The position numbers and the translations under genes were made by a program. Source: CAZIGM01 sp964538675 (GTDB taxonomy: Bacteria > Bacillota > Bacilli > Tepidibacillales > Tepidibacillaceae). From it: a DNA stretch of 29,904 bases. Position 1 is the first letter of the stretch, and every line of letters starts with the position of its first letter. Under the pieces are notes generated by a model that did no database searches, was not told where the DNA came from, and saw only the letters and a list, made by a program, of their open reading frames with translations. Shown one piece after another: positions 16,797 through 23,874 of this stretch. The stretch is from positions 1 through 29,904 of the forward strand of contig CAZIGM010000022.1 in NCBI GenBank assembly GCA_964538675.1, in the 5' to 3' direction.

Positions 16797-18020
16797 ATGT
16801 GTAAATATAACGTAAAATCTATAATTGCAGTATTTGTTGTCTTAATTTTTTTAATATATGTACCTTTATCAGTAGAAGCACAATCTACAACTTATTATGA
16901 GGATGAAGTAGCAGTTCTGATGTATCATCATATTGATCCATCATTTAAAAGTAGTGCAACGATTGACCCAGAATTGTTTGAAGCTCAACTAATGTATTTA
17001 ATAGATGCTGGCTATAATTTTATTTCAATGAGTCAGTTAGAGTCTTTTATATATGAGGATGGAGATATACCAGAGAACAGTATTTTAATTACTTTTGATG
17101 ATGGATATAGAAGTTATTATGAATACGCTTATCCTATTCTAAAAAAATACAACATTCCATCTACAAACTTCTTAATAGGTGAGTGGATAGATAAGGAAAA
17201 TGGACTATCTCGTTTAACAAGTGATGATATGATAGAATTATCAAAAGATAGTTTAGTAGATTTACAAAGTCATACTTTTGGCTTGCATAAAAAAACAGAA
17301 GAACTAGAACCGTATCTAGTGGCAAGTTTATTTAATGAGGATGGATATGAAACAAGAGATGATTATATTAATCGGATTAAGTCTGATTTGACAAAAAATA
17401 AAAATATTATTGAACAAATTACAACCAAGGAAGTATATTCTTTTGCTTATCCATATGGAGCATTCAATTCTGATAGTATTAGTTTACTTAAAGAAACTGA
17501 ACATAGATTAGCTTTTACAATATATAATGCAATGGCTAATAAATACATTAATCCATTCTTATTACCAAGAATTAATGCCGGTAATCCGGAGATAACAGCA
17601 GAACAATTGCATGAAAACATCTTGGCACTAAACCCAGAGATTAAATCTGCCTTTAACGAGAATATTATTTCTGGACCTGATATTTATTTTAAAAATAAAT
17701 TAATTGAATTTCCAGAAGAACAACCATTTATTAAAGATAATTTGACTTTTGTGCCTGTACGGGCTATATCTGAAGAGTTTGGAGCAAGAGTATATTGGGA
17801 TAGTGATTTACAAAAAGTTGTTATTTGTAGTGCCAAAAATGAACTAATTGAATTGGAAGAAAAAAATAGAAATATCAAGATTGGAGAGAAAGATATTTTA
17901 TTGGAAGCTGAACCGATTTTATATAATGGAAATCTTATGGTTCCAATCAGATTTATTAATAGTGTTTTTGAAGCATATATAGAATGGGATGGATTAAACA
18001 AGAGGATTAATATCTACTAA
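16797..18020 (+). CDS. polysaccharide deacetylase with stalk domain
   Basis: This is a 407-residue exported protein of the NodB/PgaB carbohydrate esterase 4 fold. The signal peptide runs MCKYNVKSIIAVFVVLIFLI and ends near VEAQS. Catalytic-domain motifs are VLMYHHID (about 40-47), LITFDDGY (about 95-102, metal-binding Asp pair), LQSHTFGLH (about 156-164, metal His pair) and FAYPYGAFN (about 218). Residues about 295-407 carry a stalk domain with DNLTFVPVRAISEEFGARVY and NGNLMVPIRFINSVF motifs. It should remove N-acetyl groups from a surface polymer such as poly-GlcNAc or peptidoglycan. The ATG at 16797 is preferred to the ATG at 16779 because GGGGGAT ends 9 bases before it, while the upstream ATG has no SD. 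It follows the glycosidase gene by 145 bases and precedes a small exported protein by 14. Confidence 0.88.
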   Translation: MCKYNVKSIIAVFVVLIFLIYVPLSVEAQSTTYYEDEVAVLMYHHIDPSFKSSATIDPELFEAQLMYLIDAGYNFISMSQLESFIYEDGDIPENSILITFDDGYRSYYEYAYPILKKYNIPSTNFLIGEWIDKENGLSRLTSDDMIELSKDSLVDLQSHTFGLHKKTEELEPYLVASLFNEDGYETRDDYINRIKSDLTKNKNIIEQITTKEVYSFAYPYGAFNSDSISLLKETEHRLAFTIYNAMANKYINPFLLPRINAGNPEITAEQLHENILALNPEIKSAFNENIISGPDIYFKNKLIEFPEEQPFIKDNLTFVPVRAISEEFGARVYWDSDLQKVVICSAKNELIELEEKNRNIKIGEKDILLEAEPILYNGNLMVPIRFINSVFEAYIEWDGLNKRINIY

Positions 18021-18034
18021 TAGGCGGTGAAATA

Positions 18035-18487
18035 ATGAATAAAAAGTTAAAATTGGGATTAGTTATTATAGTTATTTTAATTGTAGGTTCAGTAACAGTT
18101 CTAGCAGCTGGAAGCAATCCTGGCTCAATAGACGATCCAATTGTTACAAAAAGCTATGTTGACGAACAAATAAGTAAAATAGCTCAATCAGGAGGAGTAA
18201 CTACAGGTGGAACTGCACAACTAGTTGTGGAAGCATTGAATGCTGGAGATATATTAATAGCCAATGCGGGTACAGAAATAATTCTTAGAGGCGGAGCTGC
18301 AGTTGCTTATGGTGATGGCTTAAACGGAATACCAGATGTAACTGGAGGGAGCGACCTATCGATAGGTAGTAAAATTCCAACAAATCATCAATTAATAATT
18401 CCAAGAGATGATGGAAGAGGAATTAAAATTACAAAAGGGCCAGCATATGTAATGATTAGAGGAAGTTATAGTATTACTTCCAATTAA
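18035..18487 (+). CDS. small exported protein, unrecognised family
   Basis: This is a 150-residue protein with an N-terminal membrane segment or signal (KLGLVIIVILIVGSVTVLAA). A linker, SIDDPIVTKSYVDEQI, leads to a beta-rich Gly-rich domain with LNAGDILIANAGTEIILRGG, HQLIIPRDDGRGIKI and VMIRGSYSI. The pattern (polymer of short strands with G-G turns) recalls small proteins seen beside stalk-domain genes in other Firmicutes, but I cannot name a family. It starts 14 bases after the deacetylase stop with AGGCGGTG as SD, so the two are probably co-transcribed. No cysteines or catalytic motif are evident. Confidence 0.75.
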   Translation: MNKKLKLGLVIIVILIVGSVTVLAAGSNPGSIDDPIVTKSYVDEQISKIAQSGGVTTGGTAQLVVEALNAGDILIANAGTEIILRGGAAVAYGDGLNGIPDVTGGSDLSIGSKIPTNHQLIIPRDDGRGIKITKGPAYVMIRGSYSITSN

Positions 18488-18493
18488 TAAATT

Positions 18494-18790
18494 AGACTGT
18501 ATAAAATGGTCAATTTCTACGTTACGCTTAAATCTACGGTACTCACTTACGTTAAGTAAGCTCCGTTCCTCCGATTATAAGCGTGCCTTGAACTAGCCCA
18601 TTTTCTACAGTCTAATAAGTAAGAGGAAGGTCAATTTCTACGTTACGCTTAAATCTACGGTACTCACTTACGTTAAGTAAGCTCCGTTCCTCCGATTATA
18701 AGCGTGCCTTGAACTAGCCCATTTTCTACAGTCTAATAAGTAAGAGGAAGGTCAATTTCTACGTTACAGCTTAAATCTCCAGTAACTAGA
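18494..18790. repeat. tandem 121-bp imperfect-palindrome element
   Basis: A unit starting near 18494 is repeated with period 121 bp (GGTCAATTTCTACGTTACGC at 18508 and 18629; third start at 18750). The first two are nearly identical. The third lacks the centre and is degenerate (GTTACAGCTT, then CTAGACCATTTTACT). Each unit is itself an imperfect palindrome. Its ends AGACTGTATAAAATGG and CCATTTTCTACAGTCT pair with one mismatch, GCTTAAATC faces GATTATAAGC, and the centre is CTTAC-GTTAA-GTAAG. No ORF is present. It resembles a REP/MITE-type element expanded in tandem. Confidence 0.85.
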
Positions 18791-18806
18791 CCATTTTACT
18801 CAGAGA

Positions 18807-18858
18807 TGAAAAATAATCCACTTATTTAATGTAGAATAAATAAGTGGATTATTTTTCA
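18807..18858. terminator. bidirectional terminator between surface operon and gpsB
   Basis: A perfect 21-bp stem (18807-18827 with 18838-18858) and a 10-base loop are flanked by A- and T-runs on both sides (GAAAAATAATCC and GGATTATTTTTC). It can stop transcription from both the surface-protein side and gpsB. Confidence 0.85.
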
Positions 18859-18884
18859 TTATTGTATGTATTACACCTTGAATT

Positions 18885-19148
18885 TTAAGTATAAATGCGT
18901 TTTTCTAATGCATCTACTCTCCTGAGTAAATCTTCTACGGTATATTTATCTCCTTGAGATGAGTGAAAGTTTTGTCTGTTTGACGAACTTTTGTATTGTT
19001 GTAGCTCTTTTTTAATTACTTTATTCTCCTCAATTAATCGAGCATAATCTTGGATTACCTTGTCTAAGAATTCATTTACTTCATCCATATCATAACCACG
19101 AACAGAGCGTTTAAATTCTTTTTCAAATATTTCTTCAGGTGATAGCAT
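18885..19148 (-). CDS. gpsB: cell-division protein GpsB
   Basis: This 87-residue DivIVA-domain protein is the size of GpsB, not of full-length DivIVA. The N-terminal lipid/peptide-binding block reads LSPEEIFEKEFKRSVRGYD, followed by MDEVNEFLDKVIQDY and a coiled coil (about 35-52). A short Ser/Asn-rich linker leads to the C-terminal trimerisation helix DLLRRVDALEKRIYT, the usual GpsB ending. GpsB is a cytoplasmic adaptor that links penicillin-binding proteins to septal and lateral wall synthesis. The SD AAAGGGG precedes the ATG on the minus strand. The leader contains a 9-bp-arm palindrome (19163-19187). It is the only confident minus-strand gene in the window and lies inside repeat-rich DNA. 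Confidence 0.9.
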   Translation of the reverse strand: MLSPEEIFEKEFKRSVRGYDMDEVNEFLDKVIQDYARLIEENKVIKKELQQYKSSSNRQNFHSSQGDKYTVEDLLRRVDALEKRIYT

Positions 19149-19162
19149 TTTTACAAACCCCT

Positions 19163-19187
19163 TTCTATAGTATTATTAACTATAGAA
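19163..19187. promoter_or_regulatory. palindrome in gpsB leader, possible operator
   Basis: TTCTATAGT (19163-19171) and ACTATAGAA (19179-19187) are perfect inverted arms around ATTATTA. The palindrome lies directly upstream of the gpsB SD and could overlap a -10-like TATAG(T/A) on the minus strand. It may be an operator or a leader hairpin. Confidence 0.4.
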
Positions 19188-19256
19188 TAACATAAGATAT
19201 ATACTTTTTAAATAATCATAAAGATAATCTGAATTTTTATATGGAGTTTAGCTTGC

Positions 19257-19577
19257 TATAAAGCCGAACTTTATTCAAATGGAGTTTCAAATCCATTTGA
19301 ATTCTAGCACTCAAGAGTACACTCGAGAGCACAAGTCATGCTAATGTGCTAAAGCACTTAGTCATGCTATGCAAGTGACGCTATGACACTAAAGTGTCAA
19401 GTCATCCTATGTGAGACTTATCTCATTCTCCCCCACTTAACATAGCGAGACTAGGGTACTTTGTTCCCTTAGTGAGACTTGTACACTTTGTGTACATAGC
19501 ACGACTTAATGCTTTTGCATTACAGCGTGACTTGCACACTTTGTGTGTAAGTGGGGATCTTATCATATCTGGATAAA
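19257..19577. repeat. hairpin-array repeat, right copy (two opposed halves)
   Basis: The left half (19257-19411) is the inverted copy of 76-230. The right half (19431-19577) has units in plus orientation: linkers near 19442, 19470, 19496 and 19522, each followed by its own hairpin. These are AGGG-AC/GT-CCCT (19453-19469), TGTACAC-TTT-GTGTACA (19480-19496), TAATGC-TTTT-GCATTA (19507-19522) and TGCACAC-TTT-GTGTGTA (19533-19549). The right half is bracketed by the 9-bp inverted repeat CCCCACTTA (19431-19439) and TAAGTGGGG (19548-19556). It ends in an inverted copy of the TTATC-N7-GATAA end module (to 19577), the module also found at 24267, 24337 and 26329. No ORF is present. Confidence 0.85.
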
Positions 19578-19701
19578 ATTTTTTGTAAATGTAAAATTAA
19601 TGGGAAATGGTGTTTATTAACTAACGTACCACTAACTTATTAGGATAAAAGATTAAATATAACAAAAAATAAGATTACCTCATAAAAAGGGGGTGATTAA
19701 A

Positions 19702-19905
19702 GTGGCAAAACGACAATTAGTTCCAGAAGCTCATAAAGCATTAGATAATATGAAGTATGAAATAGCAGCTGAATTAAGCATACCTGTATATCAAGGTAGC
19801 GAAGATTATTGGGGAGATATCTCTTCAAGAGATTGTGGAGCCGTGGGAGGCTCCATGACAAAAAATTTGATAAAAAATGCTGAAAATTTAATAAATGGTT
19901 TTTAA
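19702..19905 (+). CDS. alpha/beta-type small acid-soluble spore protein
   Basis: SASPs coat and protect DNA in the dormant spore and are degraded by the GPR protease on germination. This 67-residue protein (initiated as MAKRQLVPEAHKALDNMKYE) has the family's KYEIAAEL block, where GPR would cut after the Glu, and the second conserved block SRDCGAVGGSMTKNLI. Between them is a longer insert with YQGSEDYWGD, more like clostridial SASPs. The GTG at 19702 was chosen because AAAAAGGGGGTG ends about 6 bases before it; the in-frame GTG at 19693 overlaps that SD. The gene is monocistronic and is followed by a hairpin (19913-19948). I did not identify a sigma-G-type promoter in the AT-rich 115 bases upstream. 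Confidence 0.9.
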   Translation: MAKRQLVPEAHKALDNMKYEIAAELSIPVYQGSEDYWGDISSRDCGAVGGSMTKNLIKNAENLINGF

Positions 19906-19912
19906 TACTGGT

Positions 19913-19948
19913 TAAGGGTATGAGGGTTATAAAATCCGATTACCCTTA
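19913..19948 (+). terminator. hairpin after SASP gene
   Basis: TAAGGGTA (19913-19920) is perfectly complementary to TACCCTTA (19941-19948), with a 20-base loop and a weak TTAAATAAT tail. It is a plausible terminator. Confidence 0.45.
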
Positions 19949-20009
19949 TTAAATAATATGATATGAAAGAATTAAATAAATTATACATGCTCAGGTTAAT
20001 TTTTACTCA

Positions 20010-20038
20010 TTGACACTATTTTCTTAATATTTTATTAT
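20010..20038 (+). promoter_or_regulatory. metK promoter
   Basis: A perfect -35 TTGACA (20010-20015), a 17-base spacer and TATTAT (20033-20038) place the start a few bases ahead of the riboswitch P1 stem. Confidence 0.65.
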
Positions 20039-20051
20039 TATATAATAGATA

Positions 20052-20155
20052 CTCTTATTAAGAGTTGGATGAGGGACAGGCCCGATGAATCCCGGCAACC
20101 ACCATTAAAGGAAAGGTGCTAACCTGTAGAATGGATCCTCATTCTAAAATAAGAG
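20052..20155 (+). promoter_or_regulatory. SAM-I (S-box) riboswitch aptamer
   Basis: The closing stem CTCTTATT (20052-20059) pairs with AATAAGAG (20148-20155). Inside are the hallmark S-box strings GATGAGGGACAGGCCC, GATGAATCCCGGCAACCACC and AAAGGTGCTAACCTG. It binds S-adenosylmethionine. Downstream, AGAGGTAAAAG (20152-20162) can pair with CTTTTCCTCT (20176-20185) to form an antiterminator that excludes the terminator. SAM binding stabilises the closing stem and so should turn the gene off. Confidence 0.95.
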
Positions 20156-20171
20156 GTAAAAGCTATAAACG

Positions 20172-20204
20172 AAGCCTTTTCCTCTATGGGAAGGCTTTAT
20201 TTAA
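20172..20204 (+). terminator. SAM riboswitch terminator
   Basis: AAGCCTT..CC (20172-20182) pairs with GG.AAGGCTT (up to 20197) and is followed by TATTTAATATTTT. Its left arm overlaps the antiterminator partner segment. Confidence 0.8.
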
Positions 20205-20250
20205 TATTTTGGGAAGGGTATCTAACGAAAATACACGAGGAGGATTTAAT

Positions 20251-21468
20251 ATGTTACAGAAAAAGGGGCACCATTTATTTACTTCAGAATCAGTAACAGA
20301 GGGTCACCCTGACAAAATGTGTGATCAAATATCTGATGCTATTCTTGATGCGATAATAGATAAAGATCCAAATGCGAGGGTTGCGGCTGAAACCTCAGTT
20401 AATACTGGATTGGTTCTTGTAGCAGGGGAAATTACAACTAATTGTTATGTTGATATACCAAAAATTGTTCGTAATACAGTTAAAGAAATTGGTTATACTA
20501 GAGCAAAATACGGTTTTGATGCAGAAACATGCGCAGTTTTAACTTCTATAGATGAGCAGTCATCAGATATAGCGATGGGTGTAAATCAGGCTTTAGAGGC
20601 TAAAGAAGGACATATGACAGATAAAGAATTAGATGCAATAGGTGCAGGTGATCAGGGGTTAATGTTTGGCTATGCGTGTAATGAAACACCTGAATTAATG
20701 CCCTTACCTATTTCTTTAGCTCATAAATTGGCACTTCGCTTAAGTGAGGTGCGAAAGAACAATTTATTAAATTACCTTAGACCAGATGGAAAGACACAAG
20801 TAACGGTAGAATATGTAGGAGATAAACCTATTCGTGTTGATACAATTGTCATTTCAACACAACATCATCCTGACATATTAATAAAGCAAATAAAAGAAGA
20901 TTTAATTAAGTATGTTATAGAACCGATTGTACCAAAGGAACTTATTGATGATGAAACAAAATATTTAATAAATCCTACGGGAAGGTTTGTTATTGGTGGA
21001 CCTCAAGGCGATGCAGGACTGACTGGAAGAAAAATTATTGTTGATACTTATGGTGGCTATGCACGTCATGGCGGTGGAGCTTTCTCAGGTAAAGATCCAA
21101 CAAAAGTTGATCGTTCTGCTGCTTATGCTGCACGATATGTAGCTAAAAACATAGTTGCTGCTGGATTGGCAGATAAATGTGAAGTTCAATTAGCTTATGC
21201 TATAGGAGTAGCTAAACCAGTTTCTATAAGCGTAGATACATTAAAAACAGGTAGAATAGATGAAGATACTTTAGTTGAATTAATAAGAGAAAATTTTGAT
21301 TTACGCCCTGCTGGGATTATAAAGGAATTAGACTTGCGAAGACCTATTTATCAGCAAGTAGCTGCTTATGGCCATTTTGGACGGAACGATTTGGATTTGC
21401 CATGGGAACGCGTTGATAAAGCAGAGATTCTTAAACAAAGCTTAACAAGAGAAATTGAAATAGGATAA
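20251..21468 (+). CDS. metK: S-adenosylmethionine synthetase
   Basis: MetK makes S-adenosylmethionine from ATP and methionine in the cytosol. The 405-residue protein is the usual length and carries the family signatures FTSESVTEGHPDKMCDQISD (N-terminal ATP site), GAGDQGLMFGYA (hexapeptide motif) and GGGAFSGKDPTKVDRSAAYA (phosphate loop). The ATG at 20251 has a GAGGAGG SD 7 bases upstream. A longer in-frame extension back to 20116 runs through the riboswitch and its terminator and was discarded. Expression is controlled by the upstream SAM-I riboswitch, which gives product feedback. It is monocistronic, with a strong terminator 7 bases after the stop. Confidence 0.98.
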   Translation: MLQKKGHHLFTSESVTEGHPDKMCDQISDAILDAIIDKDPNARVAAETSVNTGLVLVAGEITTNCYVDIPKIVRNTVKEIGYTRAKYGFDAETCAVLTSIDEQSSDIAMGVNQALEAKEGHMTDKELDAIGAGDQGLMFGYACNETPELMPLPISLAHKLALRLSEVRKNNLLNYLRPDGKTQVTVEYVGDKPIRVDTIVISTQHHPDILIKQIKEDLIKYVIEPIVPKELIDDETKYLINPTGRFVIGGPQGDAGLTGRKIIVDTYGGYARHGGGAFSGKDPTKVDRSAAYAARYVAKNIVAAGLADKCEVQLAYAIGVAKPVSISVDTLKTGRIDEDTLVELIRENFDLRPAGIIKELDLRRPIYQQVAAYGHFGRNDLDLPWERVDKAEILKQSLTREIEIG

Positions 21469-21475
21469 TAAATTA

Positions 21476-21505
21476 AACTGCTTAGAACATCTAAGCAGTT
21501 TTTTA
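21476..21505 (+). terminator. metK terminator
   Basis: AACTGCTTAGA (21476-21486) and TCTAAGCAGTT (21490-21500) form a perfect 11-bp stem with a 3-base loop, followed by TTTTA. Confidence 0.9.
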
Positions 21506-21549
21506 TTGTTAATTCGACATAATTAGAAGGACTATTGTACAAGATTGTG

Positions 21550-21589
21550 ACAGTATTTTTGCTGTAATACATCTATAATACACTTATAG
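21550..21589 (+). promoter_or_regulatory. promoter/operator of the RHH gene
   Basis: A perfect -10 TATAAT (21574-21579) lies inside an inverted repeat, CTATAA-N5-TTATAG (21573-21589). A second small palindrome, ACAG-N8-CTGT (21550-21565), occupies the -35 region, and there is no good -35 hexamer. The layout is what an autoregulated ribbon-helix-helix repressor gene would need. Confidence 0.45.
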
Positions 21590-21613
21590 AATAATAAAAT
21601 TGGAGGAAAGCCT

Positions 21614-21790
21614 ATGATTGTATTAAATAAACAAATCAATAAGAAAATGCCTAAAAAAGTTATAAGTATTAGATTAGAAACAGAATTAATAAATAGCTTA
21701 GATCAACTAGCTAAAGAAAGTAAAACTACTAGAAGCCATGTTATAACAGAAATCTTAGAGAAAGTACTTCCGAAGATTAGAGTAATATAG
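21614..21790 (+). CDS. small ribbon-helix-helix (Arc/CopG-like) protein
   Basis: This 58-residue protein has a basic N-terminus, then KKVISIRLETELINSLDQLA (beta strand plus first helix) and KTTRSHVITEILEKVLP (second helix). The strand-helix-helix spacing and the T-R-S turn are typical of MetJ/Arc-type DNA-binding dimers. The SD TGGAGGAAAG lies 4-8 bases before the ATG. The gene is flanked by its own promoter/palindrome and terminator, so it is monocistronic. No toxin partner is adjacent, so it is more likely a stand-alone regulator than an antitoxin. The degS-degU pair starts 179 bases downstream. Confidence 0.8.
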   Translation: MIVLNKQINKKMPKKVISIRLETELINSLDQLAKESKTTRSHVITEILEKVLPKIRVI

Positions 21791-21809
21791 CCTAATTGTA
21801 ATTAATTTT

Positions 21810-21840
21810 AAAAAGTCTTCTTTTTTAGAAGGCTTTTTTT
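21810..21840 (+). terminator. terminator of the RHH gene
   Basis: AGTCTTCT (21814-21821) pairs with AGAAGGCT (21827-21834), one T-G pair, over TTTTT, followed by TTTTTT; flanking A/T tracts extend the stem. Confidence 0.85.
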
Positions 21841-21969
21841 ATATTTTAGAAAAAATAGTTCTTAAGACCTATTACAAATAGCAACTTTGGTAATGTTTAA
21901 CTACGGGTTATTGGTACACAGTATGATAAGATAATAGTAGAAAAAAATACTTTTAAAGGTGTGGATTAG

Positions 21970-23130
21970 ATGGAGGTAAACGTATCTTCATTAGAAAAAG
22001 TACTAACTAATACAATTATTGCAATTGAAAAAAGTAAGGAACAGATTTTTGAGATTTCCGAAAATGCGAGACTTGAATTAGGAAAAATAACAGAACAACT
22101 CACTAAAGTTAATAAAGAAATAAACCTGGTTATTAATCAGGTTGACAATTTAGATATGGAATATAAAAAATCAAGGGTTCGTTTGGCTACAGTTAGCAAG
22201 AATTTTAAGTTATATTCTGAAGAAAATATACAAAAAGCATATGAAGAGACCAATAAATATCAAGTTGATTTATTGTTAGCTAGAGAAAAGGAATCTAATT
22301 TACAGGTTCTGAGGAATGACCTCCAGCTAAGAATTAAAAATATTGAGTTTACTATAGAAAGAGCAGATATATTAATTACCCAAGTAAGTGTGATTCATGA
22401 TTACTTAAAAAATGATGTGAATAAAATAACAGAAATTATGGAGTCTTCTCAGTTACATCAGATGATTGGAATTAGAATAATACAAGCTCAAGAGGAAGAG
22501 AAGAAGAGAATTGCAAGAGAGATTCATGATGGTCCAGCTCAATCAATGGCTAATGTGGTATTAAGAACAGAAATAACTGAAAGATTGATTGATAACCAAC
22601 AAGTAGATTTAGCAAAACAAGAGTTAAAAGATTTAAAAAAAATTGTTAGGCAGAATTTAGCAGACGTACGACAAATTATTTTTAATCTTAGACCAATGGT
22701 ATTAGATGATTTAGGTTTATTTCCAACATTAAGAAAATACATACCAGAAGTAGCAAAAAGAGAAAATTTAAATATTCAATTAAATATCTCGGGCAAAGAG
22801 AGTAGATTATCATCTCCTGTAGAAGTTGCAATATTTCGGTTAATTCAAGAATTGATTAACAATGTTATTAAACATGCTGAAGCTACAATTGCAAGTGTAA
22901 ATATTGAGGTGAGTGACAAATATATAAAAGTGAATGTTGAAGATAATGGCAAGGGATTTATTGAAGAGGAGGTAATGAATAATAGTAATCATTTTGGACT
23001 TATTGGGTTAAAAGAAAGAGTACAACTTTTTGATGGTAACTATGAGATAAAATCATCAATTGACATGGGAACAATCATATCATTTAAAATACCAGTGATT
23101 GAAAGAGAGGTAAAAATCAGTGAACAATAA
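21970..23130 (+). CDS. degS: sensor histidine kinase DegS
   Basis: This cytoplasmic kinase phosphorylates DegU. The 386-residue protein has no membrane segment. Residues 1-165 are a long coiled-coil sensor region. The HisKA_3 dimerisation/phosphoacceptor motif AREIHDGPAQSMANVVLR contains the likely phosphorylated His186, followed by LADVRQIIFNLRPMVLDDLG, a DegS signature. The HATPase_c domain has the N box ELINNVIKHAEA, the G1 box VEDNGKGF and the G2 box FGLIGLKERV. The order and length match Bacillus DegS. The SD AAAGGTG precedes the ATG. The gene ends inside degU (11-base overlap), giving translational coupling. Confidence 0.93.
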   Translation: MEVNVSSLEKVLTNTIIAIEKSKEQIFEISENARLELGKITEQLTKVNKEINLVINQVDNLDMEYKKSRVRLATVSKNFKLYSEENIQKAYEETNKYQVDLLLAREKESNLQVLRNDLQLRIKNIEFTIERADILITQVSVIHDYLKNDVNKITEIMESSQLHQMIGIRIIQAQEEEKKRIAREIHDGPAQSMANVVLRTEITERLIDNQQVDLAKQELKDLKKIVRQNLADVRQIIFNLRPMVLDDLGLFPTLRKYIPEVAKRENLNIQLNISGKESRLSSPVEVAIFRLIQELINNVIKHAEATIASVNIEVSDKYIKVNVEDNGKGFIEEEVMNNSNHFGLIGLKERVQLFDGNYEIKSSIDMGTIISFKIPVIEREVKISEQ

Positions 23131-23827
23131 AAAATTAAGAATTATCTTAGCAGATGATCATCAACTATTTCGAGAAGGTTTAAAAAGAATAATAAATTTA
23201 GAAAGTGATATGGAAGTAGTTGCTGAATTTTCTGATGGTGAAGGCATACTTGAGAATTATGACAAAATAAATCCCGACGTAATATTGATGGACATTAACA
23301 TGCCAAATATGAATGGAGTAGATGCAACTAAAAAAATAAAAGAATTATATCCTGAAGCAAAAATAATGATTTTGTCTATTCATGATGATGAGGCATATGT
23401 ATTTGAAACATTGAGAGTAGGAGCATCAGGATATTTACTTAAGGATATGGATGCAGAAACACTGATTGATGCGATTAGAACAGTAGCTACTGGGAGTGCT
23501 TTTATTCATCCAAATGTGACTGGCAAGGTGGTTGATGAGTATCGTAGATTAAGCCAAATTATTCAGAGAGATAAAGATGGTTATTATGGCAATCCATTTT
23601 ATGTGGAAAGGATTATTGATTGGAGATCTATTTTGACAACAAGAGAGATTGAAGTATTACAGAATATGGCCGAAGGTAATAGTAATCGAATAATTGGAGA
23701 GAAATTATATATTAGTGAAAAAACAGTTAAGAATCATGTAAGCAGTATTCTTCAAAAACTAAATGTACAGGATAGAACACAGGCAGTAATAACAGCAATT
23801 AAGAATGGTTGGGTGGACTTTAAATAG
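23120..23827 (+). CDS. degU: response regulator DegU
   Basis: This is a 235-residue NarL/FixJ-type regulator. The receiver domain (about 4-120) has the acidic pocket ADDH, phosphoacceptor Asp58 in LMDINMPNMNG, the conserved Ser/Ile region and LLKD. A linker with RDKDGYYG (about 150) separates it from the LuxR-type helix-turn-helix LTTREIEVLQNMAEGNSNRI, continuing to EKTVKNHVSSILQKL. In Bacillus, DegU controls exoenzymes, motility, competence and biofilm. The start is GTG within the end of degS, with GAGAGG as SD. Its position upstream of comFA, though separated by other genes, echoes the degSU-comF order in B. subtilis. Confidence 0.94.
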   Translation: MNNKKLRIILADDHQLFREGLKRIINLESDMEVVAEFSDGEGILENYDKINPDVILMDINMPNMNGVDATKKIKELYPEAKIMILSIHDDEAYVFETLRVGASGYLLKDMDAETLIDAIRTVATGSAFIHPNVTGKVVDEYRRLSQIIQRDKDGYYGNPFYVERIIDWRSILTTREIEVLQNMAEGNSNRIIGEKLYISEKTVKNHVSSILQKLNVQDRTQAVITAIKNGWVDFK

Positions 23828-23874
23828 GCACCCAAATAAGCATGGTGACATATACTCTATTAGGAGGGATCATC

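Noticed and set aside
20116..20250. N-terminal extension of metK
   Set aside because: It would translate the SAM-I riboswitch and its terminator. The ATG at 20251 has a strong SD and gives the normal MetK N-terminus.
21614..21790. RHH protein as a type II antitoxin
   Set aside because: No toxin-like ORF lies on either side; the gene has its own promoter and terminator.
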